Source of the DNA: Ectobius pallidus
Lineage: Eukaryota; Arthropoda; Insecta; Blattodea; Ectobiidae
Assembly: GCA_964059195.1 (NCBI GenBank)
Contig: CAXKWD010000002.1
Coordinates: forward strand, 54,152,923-54,216,922
DNA: 64,000 bases
Direction: 5' to 3'
Shown: in pieces, positions 57,745 through 64,000 of the stretch
Layout: each line of letters begins with the position of its first letter
How positions within the stretch are numbered: position 1 is the first letter of the stretch
Translations under genes and position numbers: made by a program
Notes under the pieces: model-generated
Told to the model about the DNA's origin: nothing
Database searches by the model: none
What the model saw: the letters and a program-made list of their open reading frames with translations, nothing else

Positions 57745-59717
57745 CTCAAAATACATAATTGCATCGTAACCTCGAGAACAAGGGCAAGGAACGGTACATT
57801 TCAATGCACAAATTACAAAAGCTAGTTTTTACCCATAATAACAAAGTGACTAGTTTATTAGTATTGAAATAAATTGAAATTACATAGCGTACTTACATAC
57901 TGACTTCATGATGAATATGTTACACAAATTTAAATAAACTTGCACCGAGTTGCTCTTAAGTGTTGTCGTTCCAGTCGTGAAGAGTGTAGAGTAGCAAGAG
58001 GGCCGAACTGGTCAGTTCGCCCGTTTTATAACTTTGTGCGTCAATTCGTCTCCCCACTGGCATCCGTGACGTTTCAAACCAAAAACTCCTTACTTTAAAC
58101 TTCCTATTCCGTGTATTTCTTAACTTTAATTCTTTAAAATACTTATTCCTTATTTCGCAATTAACTAGACTGTCAACCACCTTTAAAATGCAATTCCGCA
58201 AATCATCACCATGTTATGCACACCTTGTGCAACGCTACGTTGGCACTTATACTTCCTCATTTAACCAGCCCAATGTCTGGTCTGTATGTGAACCATTTAG
58301 AGGGTCTGGTTTCCAAATTTTTAAAATATCACAATATGATTCTTTTTCACACATTGTCTTTATAACATGACAGGCTTTCATTATCTGCCCATTGATCACC
58401 ATAATGTTTAGATAACAGTTTGCTTATATCTTGTAACTTTTCTGGTTTGAGGACTTACCAGAGAATCCATTTTCCCTTTTTTATTTTATAATGAATTGAT
58501 ACACTGAAATGTCAGACATATACAGTACTTCTCTTACTACAACAGAAATTACTTTTTTTGATGCAGATACGTTTGCACTGAGAGAATTTGAAGTGCCAAA
58601 GGGATGGAAGTTTCAGTGTCAGTCTCTTACTTTACTTGCATCATTTCCTAACTTTTTGGCAGTGCTTTCATTTGAAAAAAGTTGAAAGTATTCCTCTGGA
58701 CAAACAATGACTTCTTTCTTGTGTACAGCTTTCAATACATCTGAATACTCAATCTGGTGGAAGAATGGGGTGACCAACAACTGGGTAGACTATTCTCGTC
58801 TTGATGTTTTTTGTTGGGATGCATTAGAAGGTTTCATTAAGCAGATGAATGTTTAACACAATAGTGCTAAGGTTTTATTACAAAAAGGTAACACACAAAA
58901 ATAGGAACTGAGTGGTTGAATGCAAAGTAATATATTAGTTGAATTTAAGATTTAAGTATGAGTACTTATGATTTGATCTCTTTAACTTTGGCTGTGCAAT
59001 CGGAGTTACAAGAGTTGTGAGCTACTTACATTTCAGTTTGAGATAACCCATAGTCTCCAGGTTGTTGATGAAATTGAGGACCACACTTAAGATTAGCCAG
59101 ACCGTCGAGGGTAAGACGTCAATCCTTCCTTTGTCTAGACAGTTCTATCTTATTTGCTGATAGGCTTGGATTATATAGTAAATTTTACCCATCAGTGGGG
59201 GCTAAGTCATAGCTACTGATTTTGATATTGTTTCTACTAATTATGTAATTACGCATAGGTACTCATACTTACTGCAAGTTCCTTTGCTTATAAAATTATA
59301 TAGTTTCACCTTGAGGAAATGCTTCTAACTGAATAAGCATAATAAACAGTTTTATTGTTTGTTTGTAACTGCTATGTAATAGCGTTAAGTAATTATGTTT
59401 CTTTGCGGTCCTGGGTTGATTGCACCACACCCTCCCTTCACCAACGAAGAATTATTGAAAAATATATTCTTACAAACAATAACAAAAAAATCATTCCAAC
59501 CAACTCTGTGTCCAGTACATCTTACAACTATTTACAGTATAATTTACAATTATATTATTTCCTCTCTTGCTGGACTAGGAGTATTCTTGGTTGCATCTTG
59601 TTTTGTCTTTTTCTCATCTTCTTCCCCTTTTTCTCTCGTCTCTGATAGTCGGCTTCCTCTTGTGTTTGTTTCCTCTCCTCCGGCGTTTACTTCCCTCCTC
59701 TCCTCTCTGGTGTTTGT

Positions 59718-61675
59718 CTTCTATCTCACGACGAACAGGCTTCCAGTTGGATTCTCGGGTTTTGCCATATATCGAGGCATTGTTGTATCTGCTGTCTCTG
59801 TATTTTCGTGGGAAGGTAGATGCCTCTCGATTGGAGTCTCTCGTTTCCCCTTTTCGTAGCTTCCTCCTTAAGCTACAACATAAGGCAAGTTTCTGTTATA
59901 AACAATTAGCATGATTGCCACAATTATTACTGTACCGTTGGCTGCTATGATGATGAGAAGGTTTCGTTGCACACAGTCATGTTTCAGTAAAGCTTCTGTA
60001 CGTCTGTGGTTATGTAGTTCTGAAAGCGGTGCTCCACTTCTGTGTTTAGCCACGATGTCTACTATCACATGTTGCATTCTTTCTGGCTTCAGAAACAAGC
60101 TCTGTTCGTCCATTGAGATTAAGGAACTTATCTGTGGTATTATCAGGGGTACTTCCTCAGATGCTTCTATCCTGCTTTTTCCCAGAGAGTGAGGCAAGAG
60201 TGTAAACTAGTTTCCATAAATATAACAATTATGGCTGTCATTTAAAATTCCTGTCCCCTTGATAATAATGTCCTCCCTTCTGGTGTATGAAAAATGTGCC
60301 TCAGAGGTATTGCATCTTAATGTGAGTCGTGTGGCCTTGGACACACTGTATAACCAGAAGGTATTATGGGGGGCTCTAATCCAAAATGGTAAAAATGGAG
60401 AGGGAATTATTAGTCGTTCGCATAGTTGCTGGGTTTTTTCTGTTTCTCCTAAATAGATTAAGATTAAACAATGAAATTATTAGTAGTTCGCATAGTTGCT
60501 GGGTTTTTTATGTTTCTCCTAAAAAGATTGAGATTAAACAATGGTTGGCCTATTGGTCATACAAAGCTATATTAACTGGACAAATCGTAAGGAGCCCTTG
60601 TTTACATTGACCCATTTCTTCAGGCGTTAAGGTAGCAAAGAACTGCTTGTTCTCTGACACAGGCAAATAATGGCGAGTTACTTCAATATCCACAAACTGA
60701 TTTATAGATGGAACAAGGGTAGGTAGGGAGTAAACGTGAAATATTTTTAAAAATCTGTTGGCTGCTCGTAGCGGTATGTCTACTTAATAACCGTATTTTC
60801 TTAAAGGTTGCAGCTGCATGTACTTCAGATATAGAATAAAAAACATGCATGTTATCTTCAGTTGGAGAAGTTAGTAGCAAAATATCGTCTGGTAACTTTA
60901 GTGTTACGGTATTTGATTTAGTGCACTTTTTAAAACATTAGGAGTTATTAAAATTGAGTCTTCCAGCAGCTGTTACATCTAACGCTACTTGTAAATGTAT
61001 CAGATTTTTGTGCGTTTGTAATAGAACTATTTCCATCTCTCTCAGCTAATGAGCTGACGTAATAGATATTTGTTGTGTATTGTGATTTAAAGATTGTACT
61101 GTGTTTGCAGTAGTGTCAGCACATGCCTGGCTAATGCTACGACTGCTTTAGTGTTATCCAACACTCTTGCGTCAAGTGTGTGTAGATAAGTAAGCTGTTA
61201 TTCCAATACATGAGTCTTGTCATGCATATAAGTGTGAAAACGTTCTGTCTCTGTATTAATCCTCTTTAGATCTCATGTATTTAATGTGCCAAACAGATAA
61301 TGCATTCCATACCCTACTATGTTCGCTAACCCCCTCCTATTCCTGGCATAGGGGTGACTTTCAGGTAACAAGGTTTGAAATGTGTATATTTGTTAGTGTA
61401 CACTCACCGATACATTACATAATCTTTGCAGTTCTACGTCATAAGCTACTCTTAATTGATCAGAAATACCATTCCTGTCTGCCAGAATCTGCAGATCGCA
61501 TGCCATTATTTTCAAAGATTTTTCATATAATTTAATTGATTTAGAATAATCTTCTATATTTAGATCTGCAACTATAGTTCATTTATCCCCTGTAATGAAA
61601 ATATCCTTTTCTTTTATAAACACTACTACTTTGTCTGGCTGGATTTCATTAGTGTAGCCTGCAGCTACAATGGCT
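59718..61675 (-). pseudogene. env: Provirus D envelope gene, broken
   Basis: Same order of remnants as C. The C-terminal frame 59868-60197 (109 codons) keeps the pre-membrane region and membrane segment; middle and N-terminal regions are frameshifted. A small local duplication at 60410-60540 is shared with C. Confidence 0.75.
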
Positions 61676-61729
61676 GTGGCAGTTACGATACATAATCCTG
61701 TAACACACACAAAAAAACTTTGTTCACTA

Positions 61730-62398
61730 TATTTTATTGTCTCCGTGAAAGTAGATTATATCGAGGCTCATTTTCTGCCTGATCTTGAATGTTTACTCCT
61801 AAATTGTAGAATTGAATTTCCATCTTCCTCCCCTACTTCATTGTTACCCTCTATATATTCCTCAGCTGCAGTATTTAATTGCTTGTTACTAACATTTTGC
61901 ATCCTATTCCGCGATCTCAAGTTATACGCATTTTCTCCTAGATTTTCTATATCTAGACTCCTTGGAGGTACCCATTCATCTTCGCTTTCTGATGTTATTC
62001 TACTCGTATGTTGTTCTTGATCTGAAATTTCCCTACCTATGCTATTTGTCTCATTACTAAGCAAGTGATGTGCAGGAGAGATCAGTATCCCTTGTTCTGG
62101 CGGGGCCTCGTTTTCATGCGCCCTTTTTGCCCTTGGAGGAGTTTTAACTTCTGAATAGTTTTCTACAGTGAACTTAGGTCCCTTTAGTCGATTTATGTGA
62201 ACTACTTGGTCCTTACCATTCTCTTTTGTAGATGGTTAACTTAGATAGCTGATTTATTACTCTGTAAGGTCCCTTCCAGATGAAAGCGAATTTCCATGCC
62301 ACCCTGTGTTTTGTTGTGGGGTCGTGTAAGTACATGAAATCCCCTGCTTTGAATGTTATTATGGTTGTGCCTTGGTCATAGTAGTGTTTAGATTTCAT
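61730..62398 (-). pseudogene. pol: Provirus D pol tail
   Basis: Frames 61768-62064 (acidic tail, ending RSKHSRSGRK) and 62213-62398 (FMYLHDPTTKHRVAWKFAFI, GPYRV integrase end). Confidence 0.72.
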
Positions 62399-62425
62399 CT
62401 GGCCTGTTTGATTTTCTTTCTTTAC

Positions 62426-62916
62426 TGTCGTGCCTGATTTAGCGATAATACTGGGTAGCGGACTTGGAACGGTAATCAGTTATCCTAAATTAAGCAGACG
62501 AACGTTTAACACAATAGTGTTAAGGTTTTATTATAAAAACACAAAATAGGAACTGAGTGGTTGGATATAAATATATTAAATGATTGAATGTAAGTTTAAG
62601 TATGAGTATTTATGTATCAATATGTCTCAAATATTGGCTGTGCTACCAGAGAAACAAAAGAGTTGTAAGCTACTTACAATTCAGTAGGGGACAACCCATA
62701 GTGTCCTGGTTGGTGATGATAGTGAGGACAACACTTAGTTTAGCCAGACCTCGAAGCTTAACACGTCAATCTTCCGTGTCTCCAGGTAGTTCTGCCGTAT
62801 CTGCCGTTTGGCTCAGATTATATAGTGTATTTTATCCGTCAGTGGGGGTTAAGTCATAACTACTGGGTTTAATATTGTTTCTGATAATTATGTAATTACC
62901 CATAGATACTCATACT
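62426..62916 (-). repeat. 5' LTR of provirus D, truncated
   Basis: Matches 50199-50690 and stops at about 62916, where sequence from the 3' non-coding region of provirus E begins. The junction removes the rest of this LTR and E's own 3' LTR. Confidence 0.78.
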
Positions 62917-63124
62917 CTATTTCCAGTACATAGTTATTTACAATACAATCTACAATATTATTATTCCGTTGTTTCTTGTGTTGGTTGTGTCTTGTGTGTT
63001 GTTTCTCCTCCTCTTCCTCTCTCATTCGTCTTCTCCTTGGTTTACCTTTCTCCTCTCCTCTTCCTCTCTCGTTCGTCTTCTCGGTTTACCTTTCTTCTCT
63101 CCTCCTCTCTCTGGTGATTGACTT

Positions 63125-64000
63125 CTATCTCACGACGAACAGGCTTTCTGATGGAGTCTCGGTTTTCGCCGTATATTGAGGCATCGTTGTCGCTGTTGTC
63201 GTATTTCCTTGGGGAGTCAGATGCCTTTCCATCGGAGTCGGTATTGTCTCCTCCTTTTGTATCTGCCTTCTTAAGCTACAACATAAGGCAAGTTTCTGTT
63301 TAAAAGCAATTAGCATGATAGCTATAATTATTACCATACCGTTGACTGCCATGATGATGAGAAGGTTCTGTTGTACACAGTCGTGTTTCATTAGGGCTTC
63401 TGTATGTCTGTGGCTCTGCATTTCCGAAAACGGTGCTCCATTCTTGTGTTTTGCTGCGACATCTGCTATTATAAGTTGCAGGTTTTCTGGCTCCTGAAAC
63501 AAGCTCTGTTCGTCCATGGAAATTAAAGAACTTATCTGTGGTATTATAAGGGGTACTTCAAATGATGCTTCAATTTTACTTTTTCCCAGAGAGTGAGGCA
63601 AGAGTGTAAATGAGTTTCCATAGATGTAGCAATTATGACTGTTGTTTAAAATTCCCGTCCCCTCGATAATGATGTCCTCCCTTCTGGTGTATGAAAACTG
63701 CGCTTCTGAGGTCTGGCACCTTAACATGAGTCTAGTGGCCTCGGAAACGCTGTATAACCAGAAGGTATAATCGGGAGCTCTGATCCAAAATGGTACAAAT
63801 GCAGACGGAATTTTTAATCTTTCGCATTGTTGATGGGTTCTTTCTCTCTCGCCTAGAAAAATTGAAATTAAGCATTGATTGGCCTGTTGGTCATACAGGG
63901 CTATATTAGCTGGACAAATCGTAAATAGCCCTTGTTTACACTGACCGATTTCTTCAGGCGTTAGGGTAGCTAACAACAGCTTGTTCTCCGACACAGCCAA
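63125..64000 (-). CDS. env: Provirus E envelope gene, C-terminal 291 codons, open to window edge
   Basis: An uninterrupted - strand frame covering the C-terminal half of the F-type envelope: ectodomain, the conserved FVPFWIRAPD segment, the pre-membrane region, a membrane segment (NLLIIMAVNGMVIIIAIMLI) and a cytoplasmic tail ending SLFVVR. Unlike A-D there is no break in the visible part. The N-terminal half, with the cleavage site, would lie beyond 64000. Whether the whole gene is intact cannot be judged here. Confidence 0.78.
   Translation of the reverse strand: MAVSENKLLLATLTPEEIGQCKQGLFTICPANIALYDQQANQCLISIFLGERERTHQQCERLKIPSAFVPFWIRAPDYTFWLYSVSEATRLMLRCQTSEAQFSYTRREDIIIEGTGILNNSHNCYIYGNSFTLLPHSLGKSKIEASFEVPLIIPQISSLISMDEQSLFQEPENLQLIIADVAAKHKNGAPFSEMQSHRHTEALMKHDCVQQNLLIIMAVNGMVIIIAIMLIAFKQKLALCCSLRRQIQKEETIPTPMERHLTPQGNTTTATTMPQYTAKTETPSESLFVVR

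Larger units (their letters stand above)
55816..58836 (-). pseudogene. Duplicated block Y' with the same unrecognised coding relic
   Basis: Near-identical to 45234-46618, interrupted by the hAT element at 56113-57744. The same acidic C-terminal piece (55985-56070), Cys-rich piece and frame 57956-58201 are present. Confidence 0.7.
58837..62916 (-). mobile_element. Provirus D, duplicate of provirus C
   Basis: Left LTR 58837-59429, polypurine tract at 59430, env 59718-61675, pol tail 61730-62398, right LTR 62426-62916 cut short. It shares the gag-pol deletion, missing LTR end and many stops with C, so it arose by segmental duplication, not by a new insertion. Some damage differs (for example the frame 59868-60197 stays open here). 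Confidence 0.82.

Noticed and set aside
1..64000. CRISPR array, bacterial operon or rRNA gene
   Set aside because: No regularly spaced short repeats, no ribosome-binding-site-led operons and no rRNA-like sequence; the spliced gene and transposons are eukaryotic.

Overview
The window is arthropod, almost certainly insect, nuclear DNA: AT-rich, intron-containing and dominated by transposable elements. I place it in an insect with a large, repeat-rich genome because it holds a spliced insect-type copper chaperone gene, errantivirus-like proviruses with an F-type envelope gene, hAT, Tc1/mariner, Penelope-like and R2-type elements. The exact order cannot be fixed from sequence alone; a cockroach or other polyneopteran would fit.

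Region 1 (1-14.7 kb) is the 3' half of one resident host gene, CCS (copper chaperone for superoxide dismutase), on the + strand. Three coding exons (5663-5729, 9820-10001, 14590-14728) join in frame and end at a stop codon; upstream exons lie outside the window. The introns carry small DNA transposons with clean ends (1433-1778, 4770-5377, 6025-6250, 10285-11033), a mariner relic, LINE and SINE scraps, satellite-like repeats, and a 5'-truncated R2-type LINE with an open 752-codon frame (to 13959).

Region 2 (14.7-25.2 kb) holds transposon relics: a mariner relic, a solitary hammerhead-like motif, a dead gypsy/errantivirus pol fragment, a LINE tail, a head-to-head palindrome of two Penelope-like element 3' halves (about 805-bp arms) each ending in a hammerhead ribozyme motif, and a hAT transposase pseudogene.

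Region 3 (25.2-45.2 kb) contains two nested errantivirus-like proviruses, resolved by LTR pairs and 4-bp target duplications: A (28404-41455, duplication GTAT) is interrupted in its leader by B (32247-40808, duplication AGTT). Next comes a pseudogene of a multicopy arthropod gene family split by a complete Tc1/mariner element whose transposase has DD82E spacing (42930-44751).

Region 4 (45.2-64 kb) is a tandem segmental duplication of gag-pol-less, env-bearing proviruses (C, D) plus the edge of another provirus (E). Comparison of duplicated blocks exposes empty sites and so defines later insertions: a hAT element (56113-57744), a 1.3-kb insert (51705-52997), and a 1.76-kb insert (53667-55425) carrying an uninterrupted 425-codon ORF that resembles a negative-strand RNA virus nucleoprotein (candidate endogenous viral element).

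From about 18 kb onward nearly every virus-like and transposon coding relic lies on the - strand, i.e. antisense to transcription continuing from CCS. That layout is what one expects of a uni-strand piRNA cluster; this is inference, testable with small-RNA data.
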